Part shown: piece by piece, positions 13,008 through 24,160 of the stretch
Layout of the letters: each line of letters starts with the position of its first letter
How positions within the stretch are numbered: the stretch's first letter is position 1
From: Sipunculus nudus
Lineage: Eukaryota > Annelida > Sipuncula > Golfingiida > Sipunculidae
Direction: 5' to 3'
Assembly: GCA_026874595.1 (NCBI GenBank)
Contig: CM049317.1
Coordinates: 23,357,401 to 23,421,400 of the forward strand
DNA: 64,000 bases
Made by a program: the position numbers and the translations under genes
The notes under the pieces: model-generated
The model's input: only the letters and a program-made list of their open reading frames with translations
Told to the model about the DNA's origin: nothing
The model's database searches: none

Positions 13008-13055
13008 CTACAAGAAAACCATAACCTGTCGCTGTATACAAATGATTATCTCGAA

Positions 13056-13118
13056 TATATATATATATATATTGCACAATATTTGATACGTAATTTGTTA
13101 TAAACAGACATCCACTCC

Positions 13119-13185
<67 letters not shown>

Positions 13186-13186
13186 C
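13056..13186. repeat. Two (TA)n arrays just upstream of exon 2, copy A
   Basis: TA repeats at about 13056-13071 and 13122-13186 keep an Ile-Tyr open frame fused to the exon. In copy B the arrays differ in length and the frame is broken, which supports an intronic position. Confidence 0.8.
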
Positions 13187-13392
13187 ACATTAAGGTTGGA
13201 GGGTATATTTACACCGCCGTCTCTTTGACCGTTTAACGCCATGTGTCTGTTTCTCTGAGGATAATATGATTTGGTTAATGATGGACTTGAATAAATAAGT
13301 ATAGCTATAAGCATATAAAAACAACTTTCGGTTCGTTCCGTGTTGTTTAGCCTATACCTGAAATAAATATCATATGTATATATTTAAATACT

Positions 13393-13397
<5 letters not shown>

Positions 13398-13430
<33 letters not shown>
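13398..13430. repeat. (TA)n microsatellite in the predicted intron
   Basis: TA array about 30 bp 5' (on the minus strand) of a possible acceptor ATTTATTTCAG at about 13355-13365. Copy B has a longer array at 39083-39160. Confidence 0.8.
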
Positions 13431-13432
<2 letters not shown>

Positions 13433-13827
13433 TATGAAAAAAATAGAACACTTCCCTGAAAATTTAAGAGTTTAAAAATAAAAAAGACAACGAAAAACAC
13501 ATATCTATATGAAAAATTTAAAATATCAATGACACCTCATATATCTGTATAACAGATATATTGAATTAGAATTTTATTTTGAAGAAATTAAAAACCCAAG
13601 TACTCATGGATATAGAAATTAAGCAGTGGTCCGCATCCCCCCTCCATCGTGCTCACGCAAAGCATGGATTTTTTTATTATAAATTCCACAAAATTACGTA
13701 TATAAGAAGCAAAAACGAAGTACACGAGCCGGTTTTGGACCAAACGTTCGAAATCTTCCTGGGACGCTAAAAATCCTCAGACCCCGACCAAACCGACAAA
13801 CGAAACGCTCAAACAGGCGCCTTTAAC

Positions 13828-13845
13828 AGCCGTCGTCAGACGGCT
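13828..13845. repeat. Perfect short hairpin, copy A
   Basis: AGCCGTC-GTCA-GACGGCT can fold into a 7-bp stem with a 4-nt loop. It lies in a locally GC-rich ~150 bp patch of the predicted intron and is unchanged at 39558-39575. Confidence 0.6.
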
Positions 13846-14869
13846 GATACCTTAACCCCCTGCCACCCCTCCGCTCGCTCCAAATCCTGGACACGATATT
13901 ATATCTTCTCATTTTAGGTACTCTTCCTCTTATATTGTTGTCGTAATGAAAAATCACAAACATTGCATGAATGCCGTGTAGTTCTTAGAGTACAGGACAG
14001 ATGTCGCTCACGGTTGACCTGTTACCTGATTTTGTAAATAATACGAGTTTACTTTCGTGTTACAAACACTAAATCACTTGTACAACCTGTTGTAAACATT
14101 GAGTCGCGCGATAAGTACCAGACGGGGATACTCCTAATTTCTGCATTGTATACTTTAAGTCGACACCTGGGTTTTTAGTAAGTTGTTCTGTATATATGAT
14201 GGTAAAGGTACCCGGGGGGGGGGGGGGTTAACCCAATTATTATATACCTGACGGCATATTAAAATTACCAATATATTAGTTGCATGAATCGGTCGTAAAA
14301 TCATCAACAGTTAATGAAAGATAAAAAAATCTGATGATCCATTATAAGTCCATTATTTTATGTACCATCCATATAACAGTGGAATCTGAATATAGACTTA
14401 CGCCTAAAATATTCACCTTGTAAATTTAGTCTATCTTGTACGTCTCGCTCAAAGGTAATGGTGATCTTTTACTTATTTGTTGCACAAGAATTAATTTAAA
14501 TGCTATTCAGTGTTTAACGGCTCGGTCTTTCTTATCTCATATTTTAACGGAATATTGTAGTTTTTTTATTGGATGTCCATACGTCATGGTGTGTGATCGA
14601 TTATGCAAAAACGCCATCGATGTCGTGGTCCATCGGACAATTTGTCCATGGACCGAATCGACATGGGATTGATTTACTTGATTAGGTTCTAAGAGATGGG
14701 TACTGTGTAACCTTTGGCGCAATTCTTGTAACCTAGAATGAGTTTGTTTTCGAACTGCAAGATCAGTTATATTTCCCCTATTCCAACATTTGAAAATAAA
14801 ATATGCACTACTTCAAATGTTATGGTGTTAACAGAGATAATTTATTTTATGCACAGTTCAAGTTCAAAG

Positions 14870-15345
14870 GATAAAAATCCTGGGTTTTCAAATTCATCTG
14901 GTGTATGAAACATTTGTGCACCGAATGGGAAGTAAAAATATGTATTTATGAGACTCACAAAAACCTAGATTTCAGAAGATTTGAATTTGAAGATGAAGGT
15001 CAAGGTAACCAGTATTTTTAAATTTGTCTGACATTTTGGTTAAAACAGTTGACATATCAAATATCGCAAAAAATATTGATTTTTATTTTAAGTTAAAGTG
15101 CTCACACAAAATCTATTTTGGTTGATTTGGCACTGAAGATGAAGGTCAAGTTTACAGTGTTTCCAACTGTTCTGAGATATTGGTAGATAGTGTTAAAAGG
15201 TTTAATTTTACGCAATTCTTTGAAACTGGTCCGAGTTACAACTGAAATGTAAAAATTCCCCCCAAAAAATGTTGAGTGCTTCAAAAGTAATTGCGTTCAA
15301 AATTTATTATTTCAGGTAATTTGACAATGACAATTAAGATCACGG
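14870..15345. repeat. Dispersed AGGTCA-rich repeat
   Basis: Successive segments carry GATGAAGGTCAAGG, GATGAAGGTCAAG and GATCACGGTCACCAG words and resemble the repeats at 18680-19870 and 51480-52400. Only about the last 150 bp is kept in block copy B (about 40905-41050). Confidence 0.55.
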
Positions 15346-16187
15346 TCACCAGTCTTCGCAATCATACTTGTTTATTAACAACTACGCCGACATATGATTT
15401 GGTAAGACAATTTTGAATATTATGCTGAGTTTGGATAGATGTTCATTAGGGATGTATGATTAAACATATATTATTCTACGATACAATACATGCCACAATA
15501 CGTCACTGACGATACTAAACACGATACGATACATATTAGTATGAACTTGTATAAAATAGTATAAAAATAGCATAAAATCAGATTTTGATTCATTGCTCAA
15601 TGTTTCAGCGTGTTTCAAATAAGTCTTGCCTTTCTTGCCTCTCATTGCAGAATGAATGATGAAATATACACTTCAAATTTGAATTTTGCAAAAGTTAAAC
15701 AATCCTCTGTCAGTTACTTGATTTCTGACAATTGATGTTTGTCCTTACCCGGGATGGACCTTGTGAAATAATTAAATATCGAAAGTTGACATTAAATGTC
15801 TGCTTTTGAGATGGATGTCAATATATCGGACGTATATCGATACAGGGACCGTGACATTACCCATAACTAACGTTTTATCGCGATGTATCAGTTCACCAGG
15901 GAATCATTGAACAGTCCCGGTGTTGAACACAATGAAACATAGTATGGATATCTTTTCTAAATTTTTGATGATTATGGTCAGAGAAAAGTGTGATTTTATA
16001 TTGGAAGAAACTGACTGTTATCAAGAGACAATAACTATATGAATTTTGATATATCAGTTCTGATAATCTGACTCGGTGTAAAGTACCATTTTGATTTAAT
16101 TTAGTACGATATTTATGACTGCTATGGGTATATGAAGCCTATTCATAAATTGTTATATCATATAAAAAATTGTATAATTGTATTTAC

Positions 16188-17847
16188 CGTCTACTTCCTG
16201 TTGGCTTCTATTTACTGCTTTGTCGATGGCGTCACTGCAGGTTTGACCGTCTCCTGCCCGTTGGCTTTCCTTTGTTACTTTGCTGATGGTGTCTCTGCAG
16301 GTTTTGAAGTATTTCTCGAAGGTTTCTCTACACACTCTGCGGTGTTTGCCATCTTGATAAGGCAAAGAGTACTCATTACTAATCTTTCTCTTTCCTTTAC
16401 CTTTTGAAAGAGGAAGAGCACTTTTAATGTGTTCTCGGATCGTCTGTTCTTTCCTCATCTGAGACATACCACGAATGTCTTTATAAACACTTATATCAAC
16501 CTCATCTAAAGAGTCACAATACTGACAGCGTGTCCTAGGTTTCTTTGTCTTTTTTGCATTGTGAAGGCAACTAATCGCTTGCTCAAGCTCTTTTCCAGTT
16601 AATGGTATTCTTTCGGAAGTGCTCACTTTACCTTTACTTTTGTCCACGTTCATCGTTTCTTGTGAGGAATCTGCTGTATGACCACATGTGCCGTCAGGTA
16701 GGATCGAAGTTGCTGATGACGTAGTTGCGACAAATTCTGAACTGTCTAGGCGGGCTACATGAACGGTAGGGGTGAAACCAACAGATGACAAGGGGTTTAT
16801 CTCAGGAGTTCGGTAACTATTGTCGCCCTGTACGGCTGAAGCAAGGGCCAATAGTGACGCAGCAACTGTCTGTTGTTCACTCGATGTCTGTTTGATCGAT
16901 ACACCGCTGTCGTAGTCGGTGGTTGAGGTGGACATTACATTCGTCCCTGAAAACACGTCTGCCAAATGAACATTATTCAGATTATTTGAACATGACGTGA
17001 TGGAAGTATGTGTTTCGGGATACGCCGTATTTTCTTGCAATGCCACATTCACCGTTTGAAGAGATGAGCTGAGCTGTTGACCTAATGATAGTATCTTCGA
17101 AGTCACAGGTACACCTGTTTCCTCATGTGGAACCTTGGGTCCTATTGTGCTATTTATAGAAAATCCTGCATTTTGCCAATTTGTAACTGACGTGTCATTC
17201 GCAAGGAAAGAAACGGTATGTTGTTGTACATTAACCGGAGACTTTGCAGAGAAGCACTCTGATATCTCTGTTTTTGCTTTTAGAGGAGCACTTGTGACCA
17301 ATAATGTCTGTTCTGTGTTATCTGAAACAGAACTAGAAGTAGTTGAATGTTTGTTTTTCTCTGGGACAGTGTCTGGTGCAGTTTGGTTCTGCAACCCATA
17401 TCCTGTGTTTGATTCCGTTGTACTTTCATCAAAATGGCCATGAGCCGAGTTTTTACTTTCGAGGTTTAGTGTTTGATAGTGTGCCAAATTAGTGTTTAAG
17501 TTTGCTGTCAATCGTAGAAAGAACTCATGGACTTCATCTGTCTCAAGAGTGCCAGGGATCCACGAAAATGTTTCCGGATTCGCTTTCCTCAATTCCAATA
17601 TATTCATTTGAAAGCACAAAGCTAGGTCTTCTGCATGGTCATCGCTTCCCCATAAATCTGGGTGCAGAAATTGAGAGAGCTCCTGCAGGAGTGATGGTAG
17701 GTGTCTGGTCCCGCGGTAAATATTTGTTTTCTGTCTCAAATTTTTGTTGCCTGATTGTTTCGCTACTTGTCTTATAATTTGCAAAAACACTGTCTTTACA
17801 ATCCCAATATCATCTTTTGGAATGTCATATCCAGCAGGTTCAGCCAT
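16188..17847 (-). CDS. Transposase-derived gene copy A, exon 1 (N-terminal domain, Ser/Thr linker, Cys/basic region)
   Basis: The open frame from ATG 17847 gives 553 codons plus one base before a donor (GACG|GTAAAT). Read through, it would stop 11 codons later. Residues 1-115 form a conserved domain (GYDIPKDDIGIVK; YRGTRHLPSLL; FSWIP). Residues 120-430 are a Ser/Thr/Gln/Asn-rich low-complexity linker. Residues 440-520 hold a CxxC (RCQYC), IRGMSQMRKEQTI, a KGKGKRK basic patch and YSLPYQDGK-x3-VCRETF. That last pattern is like the Y-x-LP-x4-G-x3-VC-x3-F box found N-terminal to the core in metazoan transposase-like proteins. Two ~26-residue repeats (TCRDTISK.../TCSDAIDK...) end the exon. Phase matches exon 2 at 13007. 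It may alternatively be a separate single-exon gene. Start choice: MAEPAGYDIP aligns with MNMAGYEIP of copy B. Confidence 0.65.
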
Positions 17848-17854
17848 ATTACAT

Positions 17855-18311
17855 ATGGAGGGGAGCAGCTACCTATAGGCTGCAGCACAGCGAAAGCATG
17901 ATATACGGTCATAGCTCTCCAGAAATCTGACATTCAAGTAAGGTATGTTAATAAATACGGTTTTATAAATATTGTAATACATACAAGCAGCAAGCTGGGC
18001 ACGTTCTTTGACGGAGTTGAATCATGAATGTGATGAAAAATCATGTACCTGATACCACTGCATTCACAACTGTGCTTAAAACCATAGCGGACGTACCTCA
18101 AACCGCCCCATGACGAATCATGTCTCACATTATATATATAAGACCCACAGTGTTCCTGTGTTTATCACACATAACAGTTACACTGCAGAAGTACATGGTC
18201 TGGTGACAAACGCATGTAGGCCAGTAATCGTTATTAACTTGCCCGATCGTTACATCATGGGATCCGAGCATGTATCAGTGCTGCAGCCTATAGGTAGCTG
18301 CTCCCCTCCAT
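17855..18311. mobile_element. 457-bp element with perfect 34-bp terminal inverted repeats
   Basis: The 34-bp segment 17855-17888 (starting ATGGAGGGGAGCAGC) is repeated exactly, inverted, at 18278-18311. The interior is unrelated AT-rich DNA. No target-site duplication is evident. It begins 7 bp upstream of the exon-1 start codon of copy A and is absent at the corresponding place in copy B. It could be a MITE-like insertion or a promoter-proximal inverted duplication. Confidence 0.6.
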
Positions 18312-18877
18312 CCCAGTGAACATTCGTGTAGCAGCTAGCAGTCGCTGGCATGTCAACCGATCGTCACTTCCTTAATGATTCATATATACATGAGTGACCT
18401 CGTTTTCAAGTGTGGTAAAGCAGAAGGACACAACGAAGGCTTAAATTATATCGGACCGGTTACAACTAAAGCCTGCCTCTTAATATAGAAGGGACTTTCC
18501 AGATTCGGTATACATAACACAAATAATTGCATATGTATTCACTTGTAGGTGAGCCGAGTGTAAGTCAACTGAGCTATAGTGATCGGTCAGCGTCCTTCGT
18601 CCGTCTGTCTGTCTGTCTGTCTGTTAGGCTGGCACGTTTTACAAACCTGTAACTGAATATCATGGGGGGTCCATAAAAATCTCCTTGGAAACGTCAATTT
18701 AGGTCAACGTGACCTATATCTTCATCCTATGGGGCTCGTAAGTACCCTCCAGAATAATTAAAACAATTGATACAGAACCTTCAGTATCTTGACAATCAAT
18801 GCATTGCTCTGAATCTTGGCTTGAATATTGACCATTTGTCCGTCTGTTTATCTTTCTGTATGTCTATCAAATTTGTT
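18309..18877. repeat. 577-bp-period tandem duplication, unit 1
   Basis: By eye identical to 18886-19454. The unit carries a CCTCGTTTT...GAAGGACA...GAAGGCTTAA module, a kB-type decamer, a (CTGT)n run and an AGGTCAACGTGACCT palindrome. Confidence 0.9.
18491..18500. promoter_or_regulatory. Canonical NF-kB-type decamer GGGACTTTCC (1)
   Basis: Exact match to the classical kappa-B site, inside the tandem unit about 640 bp upstream of the exon-1 ATG of copy A. Confidence 0.4.
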
Positions 18878-18885
18878 GATAGATA

Positions 18886-19454
18886 CATCCCAGTGAACAT
18901 TCGTGTAGCAGCTAGCAGTCGCTGGCATGTCAACCGATCGTCACTTCCTTAATGATTCATATATACATGAGTGACCTCGTTTTCAAGTGTGGTAAAGCAG
19001 AAGGACACAACGAAGGCTTAAATTATATCGGACCGGTTACAACTAAAGCCTGCCTCTTAATATAGAAGGGACTTTCCAGATTCGGTATACATAACACAAA
19101 TAATTGCATATGTATTCACTTGTAGGTGAGCCGAGTGTAAGTCAACTGAGCTATAGTGATCGGTCAGCGTCCTTCGTCCGTCTGTCTGTCTGTCTGTCTG
19201 TTAGGCTGGCACGTTTTACAAACCTGTAACTGAATATCATGGGGGGTCCATAAAAATCTCCTTGGAAACGTCAATTTAGGTCAACGTGACCTATATCTTC
19301 ATCCTATGGGGCTCGTAAGTACCCTCCAGAATAATTAAAACAATTGATACAGAACCTTCAGTATCTTGACAATCAATGCATTGCTCTGAATCTTGGCTTG
19401 AATATTGACCATTTGTCCGTCTGTTTATCTTTCTGTATGTCTATCAAATTTGTT
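18886..19454. repeat. 577-bp-period tandem duplication, unit 2
   Basis: Second copy, separated from unit 1 by 8 bp (GATAGATA). No difference was found by eye, so it is either very recent or an assembly duplication. Confidence 0.9.
19068..19077. promoter_or_regulatory. Canonical NF-kB-type decamer GGGACTTTCC (2)
   Basis: Same site in tandem unit 2, exactly 577 bp from the first. Confidence 0.4.
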
Positions 19455-20119
19455 TCCTGACGATAAATCTAGTTGAAATTGATATATGTATTTCAAACTT
19501 GACATATATGGCCTGCTCTTACGCAAGAACTGCATTGATTTTTGTTGTCATGAGGTCAAAGGTCAAGGTCAACCAACCCACATATTTAGAGAGATTGTGA
19601 AGGCAATTTTAAGCCAAACTTTCATCCACAATCATCCATCTTGCATATTGTAGCTGACCTGCTAATATGGGGAGGATCTGATTGATTTTGAGGTCACAAG
19701 GTCAAATGTCAAGGTCACAGTGGCCATCTGTCCACATACTTGTTTTTGAACGATAACTCCGGGTTTTTCGATTAACATATTGATTTCAAACTTTGCTTAT
19801 ATATCTGGCCCACCAATAAAGTAAGAACCCTTTTTATTTTGGGGTAATGAGGTCAAGTTCACGGGGTTGAAGGCGTTATTCAAGATTATGTAAAATTACA
19901 GTCTGAATCAGGATTTGGGCTATATATATATAATATTATTTTATTTATTAATAAGTAAAACTGGTTATTTTCTTGTGCTGATGCGACTTTGTGTAAGTCT
20001 TCAGGTTGAAAATAAGTAAGTCCCGAAATTCATAACCTACCTACTAAGGGCACCTCTATATTGCGGGCATAATATCCGGTCCCGCCAGTGGCCGTAATTC
20101 GGAGGTTCCACTGTATATA

Positions 20120-20121
20120 TG

Positions 20122-20161
<40 letters not shown>

Positions 20162-20200
20162 TATATGTTTGTTTATATGTATATATGTATATATTTATGT
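20120..20200. repeat. (TA)n and (TATG)n tract
   Basis: TA repeats followed by TATGTATA words; an AT-rich low-complexity tract. Confidence 0.8.
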
Positions 20201-20629
20201 ATGTATTAGTAGGGTAATTGGTTTGAAAAACGAATTCGATGATTGAAAAATTGAAAACGACCGGTAATCGACAATAAATCGTTTTATGTTCTGTCTATAT
20301 TACCTTGCAATCCTCTGTATATTAGTACCTAAACTATTGACCCCCAGTAAAAAGTCTGACATGTACATCGTTATTTATAATGAAACCATCAATCCACTCG
20401 TATCCAAGGTGGATTTGCCGTCGGAGAATTGTAGGCTGGTTCTATTTTGATGTTGTTCGTTACTTTATGTTCATTTCTCTGACAGGATTGATTCTTTACA
20501 TATATGCAGGGATATACAGGGTATATACAAGAGTATACAGTGATGAAACATGAACATCCGGAGAGCTTGCGTTTTACACCCAATGAAAGAACCGACATCT
20601 CTGTGTATTCATTTTTAACAGTTTTTTTT

Positions 20630-20672
20630 CTGTCTGTCTCTCTCTATCTCTCTCTCTCTTTCTCTCTCTCAC
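20630..20672 (+). repeat. (CT)n tract
   Basis: CTCT/CTGT run at the edge of the region that recurs beside the other OTU copies (compare 25670-25690). Confidence 0.75.
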
Positions 20673-20689
20673 AAGGCTCTTATACTCAC

Positions 20690-21300
20690 ATATATCCCTA
20701 TAGCGGATTATTCTTGCCAGCCTATAAACAAGAGCTGACCAAGCTTTCTAGTGTATACCCTGTACCAACACAAAACAAGTAAAACTAGTTAAAAAAACGG
20801 ATGCAGTAATATAACCAATTCCGATCTAACAATATATTTTTCGGGGCGTGGAACCATATTCGTGCGTTCCTGGTATAATCGCCCGTTCTGCCCCTCCCAC
20901 CCGGTTCCCACACTTATAATGTATAATATCTGGCATGCATTAATTGTCACCGAGGGATTCCATTCATTCGTGCACCATGTAACTTATTGATTGAAAGCTG
21001 TGGCAGTCTGAGGGGGACGCAGAGAAGGCTAACATTATCATGTTACCCATGTTTAGTCTACTTGCGGGAAAGCAGGAAGGGAAAGATAAGGTCTTCCACT
21101 ACGTCCTCACCTGCAGGAGGTTGAGGAACCGTAGAGGACAGGTGATTTTTAAACTACTCCTGATTGTACCAATTGCAATCTAAATTTTCAATAGGGGGTG
21201 GGACCGGGCTACGCTTATACCTCCCTTGCAGATTCTATACATGGCCCTTCTCCATAAATTCACCTGTCCGCACATGGATTGTTCCGCCAAAGTATATCCA
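20690..21300. repeat. OTU-module 3' flank, copy A
   Basis: Similar to 25740-26480: ATAAACAAG-GCTGACCA, then CTGAGGGGGAC-CAGAGA-AAGGCTAACATTAT, then TTGCGGGAAAGCAGGAA and CGTCCTCACCTG. Weaker copies occur at 31800-31870 and 45670-45770. No coding sequence is evident; it marks ancient duplication of the OTU neighbourhood. Confidence 0.65.
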
Positions 21301-21319
21301 CAAATACAAGCAGACTAAT

Positions 21320-22190
21320 CAAGGGAGACAAAGGTTGTGATTTTATTAGGATCACTCTTACTTTACACGGATGAAAATTTGTCACACAATTAACAATGCA
21401 CCACTAATCCCAATATACCGAAAAATAATAAGACAAAGCAAAGTGTATAATTTTTGTTGTATTTTTTTTCATGTATACATATAGTTAAATGTAATAATTA
21501 TATTTATAACAGGCAATATACAGGCTGAGGCAATATATGCTGAGGCACAAATGATCCATGTAATAGTCAGTATAAAGTTGCAGTTATATATTATTTGACA
21601 TAAAAAGTTATGCTTCAAGAAAAATATGGTGTTGTAATAATTCATATTCTATTATATATCACCTGACACATTTTTTCAGAACTTACAATATAATCTTCAG
21701 AACTATATTACAACCTTAACACTGTCTCATTTTGATATGAAAAAATTTTTACAACAAAACATATATAATCTGCTAATATTACATTGTCCCTATAAATACA
21801 GATATTCGTCAACAAAATTTTCGAAGAGATATTAAAAAAGACGCTTTTCTCGATTTATGTTCCTGGAGGTTTCGGCAATTTGAAACCACATCACTGCCTC
21901 TCTTTGCAAGACAAAAATGACACCCAATTATGACCTATACACCAGTTAATAATAGAGAGCGCCAAAAATTATAATATTTAAAATGCAATGAATGACGAGA
22001 CGAGATATATTTATCGGTTGGTGAAATATGTAAGGAACATGTCCCATACATATACTTATAAAATGCAAGTGATTGAAAAGCTGATTTAACACCTTAAAGC
22101 TCTCGGATGATAAACATCGACTCGCGAAGGAATATTAATTTCACGGTATTCCATACTAATATATCTGCTGTCGATGTATCGTTTAACATC
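21320..22190. other. AT-rich intergenic DNA downstream of OTU-A
   Basis: No gene or clear repeat is seen. It lies 3' of the minus-strand OTU gene and may include its 3' UTR; an ATTAAA (minus strand, 22193-22198) follows the stop almost at once. Confidence 0.5.
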
Positions 22191-22201
22191 AATTTAATCA
22201 T

Positions 22202-22654
22202 TTACATGTCCTGCACAGCATCGTAATGTCCACCGCCCGATTCCATGTACACCAAATGTACAATTCCCATGGTTACCTGGCCATCCATGTGAACGTCCAA
22301 GGTTGTTACGTCACTTCCTCCGCCTCCCAGAGTCACCAGAATGGTGACGTTATACAGTATGCTGAGTGCCACCAAACATTCGTTTCCGGCGTACGTTCCC
22401 GGCTGTGTCAGTACTGACAGATACTGATCCAGACTGTGACCAGGTATATACTGCTGAAACAGCAGCTGATTGTTTCTTATCATCTCGACAGCCTCCTGCC
22501 TCAGTTTCAAATGGTTCCCTTGGTGACCAAATAGACCAATGGAGACAGATCTGAAGAGACAGTTCCCGTCTCCCGGTATCGGCTGTCTACACCTCCCATA
22601 CCTAGCCAGGTACTCATCCTGATCTGTAAATTGTTTACTGAAGGGGATGTCCAT
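22202..22654 (-). CDS. OTU-domain cysteine protease (deubiquitinase-like), copy A
   Basis: A 150-residue protein that is essentially one OTU domain. The catalytic box GDGNCLFRSVS places the nucleophile at Cys32, with Asp29 beside it. The C-terminal GGGHYDAVQDM places the catalytic His at 143. OTU proteases cleave ubiquitin or related conjugates; the substrate cannot be told from sequence. No ubiquitin-binding extension is present. The coding part is one exon. A 5' UTR intron is supported by an acceptor (TTGTTCCAG, exon starting 22670) and a donor (GAG|GTAGGT, plus 23105-23110), both conserved in copy D. A minus-strand TATA-like box lies at about 23187-23195. Copy D at 48566-49018 is its intact paralogue; two decayed copies lie between. 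There is no signal peptide or membrane segment. Confidence 0.88.
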   Translation of the reverse strand: MDIPFSKQFTDQDEYLARYGRCRQPIPGDGNCLFRSVSIGLFGHQGNHLKLRQEAVEMIRNNQLLFQQYIPGHSLDQYLSVLTQPGTYAGNECLVALSILYNVTILVTLGGGGSDVTTLDVHMDGQVTMGIVHLVYMESGGGHYDAVQDM

Positions 22655-23186
22655 TCTTTACACAGATTATCTGGAACAAATAAAGTAAAGCTGTCAAGAT
22701 GTCCAATGTGTCTTAATGTCTGTTTGTTAGCTGTATCGTTCAATTAAACTAGCGGTATACCCAAAATTTCGACAAAATTACGCATAAATAACCAATGAAC
22801 GGTTTCTAGAAACTAGGTGAATTAAATTTGTCAGGGTTCGATAGAGGGGATACGAAAGTACCCCGGGGACACCTTCCAGGCGAGAGCAACGTTAAGAACG
22901 GAATAATGTCTTTTTTTTGACCACGCCGAAAGCTATACCATAAATTCTAGTTTCACATACATTGGGACGCACTGATGAAACTTTTCCTCCTAAAGTAATC
23001 ATATCAAAGTTTCTTTGATAAATTATCACCCATGTTTCTAAACTACCATGCAGTACTCCTTTCGAGTTAAACAATTTGAATATATGCATGGGAAAATAAA
23101 ATGTACCTACCTCAACAGGAGAGAGAGAGAGATCACACTAGGTAGCCAAGCCGTCAATAAATGAAGCCTGGTTTATTCCGATTCAG

Positions 23187-23196
23187 TTTATATACA
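23187..23196 (-). promoter_or_regulatory. TATA-like box of OTU-A
   Basis: The minus strand reads TGTATATAAAC about 80 bp upstream of the predicted 5' UTR donor. The equivalent place in copy D has a TATA box, so this is probably the core promoter. Confidence 0.45.
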
Positions 23197-23458
23197 TGTA
23201 GGTGCAACAGGACTGGTTAGACTGAAGGACAAAATGTAAGTGTAGGCCTAACTAACTCGCGCGGGTTGTTGTATGATATATGTGCTATAACTAGTGCATT
23301 TAACCACAAAACCTTCTCAAATCCACAGGGGTGATTGGTTTCTATGAGGACGCCAGCCCGATATGAATAGAGACCAAATAAAAAAAAAGTTTACCATAGC
23401 ACAATCGTTGATGATTTCCCCTGTATACAGTATCTCAAAGGGATTAATTAGTGGCGGA

Positions 23459-23474
23459 TGGGGGGGGGGGGGGT
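23459..23474 (+). repeat. Poly-G tract
   Basis: About 13 consecutive G bases, then TGG. Confidence 0.85.
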
Positions 23475-23729
23475 GGAACAGCCTCAACAAGACCTTGGCC
23501 CACTTCAGTTGAGCCTCATCAACCTTTCAATGGATTTAAAACAATTTTGAAGGCTTGGAACCCTCCCCATAGCACAATAGGTGATTATCTTAAAGAGAAC
23601 ATGTGAGATCTTTCTCAAATTCACAGAGGTTATTTCTCCTTTCGCGCAATCAAGAATCGTTAATGTAAGAAAGCGAACATTTTGCCGAAGATTAACCCGT
23701 CTATTGATTTCAAACCCGTCCAAATACAA

Positions 23730-24160
23730 TATGGCTACCGGCTTCTGTGGGTCAGGGGTAGAGCGCAGGACTCAAAGCCGGGAGATCGTGTGTTCGAATC
23801 TCAGCCGAGGAGGGGGGGGGGGGGTTTCATGGTCGGCCCCCACCCAGGGTGAGCGCTCTGCAAGCTTAATGGGAAGGCTGTGCCCGGCAGCTGTGTATCA
23901 CTCACATACGAGTCTTTGGGGGGTTCCTCGGTGTTATGACCCAGCAATGGGGATGATTACACACCCAGGATCCGCCGGTGCGGTAGACACCGGACCTTGA
24001 TGACACCAGGATACAAAAATAAAAATGACAGGAAGCGAGTGATACCGCCCTTTCTAGTAGTCCCAAACTGAAATGGAAACTCTGCAGATGTACATACTTA
24101 GGTTAAGAATAAGATAAGTAAGCATTTAAAAAAATTGAGGCGGTTACCTCCACCAAAAAA
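23730..24160 (+). mobile_element. tRNA-derived SINE (family 1), nearly full length
   Basis: The head resembles a tRNA: GGGTCAGGGGTAGAGCGC (A-box region) and TGTTCGAATCTC (B box, about 23791-23802). It is followed by a poly-G run, a body with GGGGGGTTCCTCGGTGTTAT and ACACCAGGATACAAAAAT, and a tail ending AAGTAAGCATT with a GAGGCGGTTACCTCC hairpin. Copies of the body occur at 1590-1845 and, inverted, at 5935-6150. Confidence 0.75.

Larger units (their letters stand above)
8137..17850 (-). repeat. Segmental duplication, copy A (9.7 kb)
   Basis: Collinear and similar to 33537-42940 over nearly its whole length, including the same poly-G tracts, (TA)n arrays and gene exons. Differences include about 235 bp present only in copy B (34557-34790) and extra sequence in copy A at about 14757-15190 and 15345-16033. 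Similarity stops within a few bases of the exon-1 start codon (17847 versus 42935). Identity looks highest over about 12.5-14.0 kb and lowest in exon 1. Confidence 0.9.
18680..19870. repeat. AGGTCA-rich dispersed repeat array
   Basis: Repeated GAGGTCAAAGGTCAAGGTCA and related words recur every 150-250 bp. The segment CACCAATAAAGTAAGAACCC at about 19812 reappears inverted at about 61618, so both are copies of one dispersed family. Confidence 0.6.

Noticed and set aside
12124-13314. A 396-residue protein starting at 13314 with an Ile-Tyr repeat
   Set aside because: The Ile-Tyr part is (TA)n microsatellite, differs in length and frame in copy B, and lies upstream of good in-phase acceptors; I treat it as intron.
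23742-23812. Possible functional tRNA gene
   Set aside because: Only A- and B-box-like words are present, the cloverleaf is poor, and it continues into a repeated SINE body.
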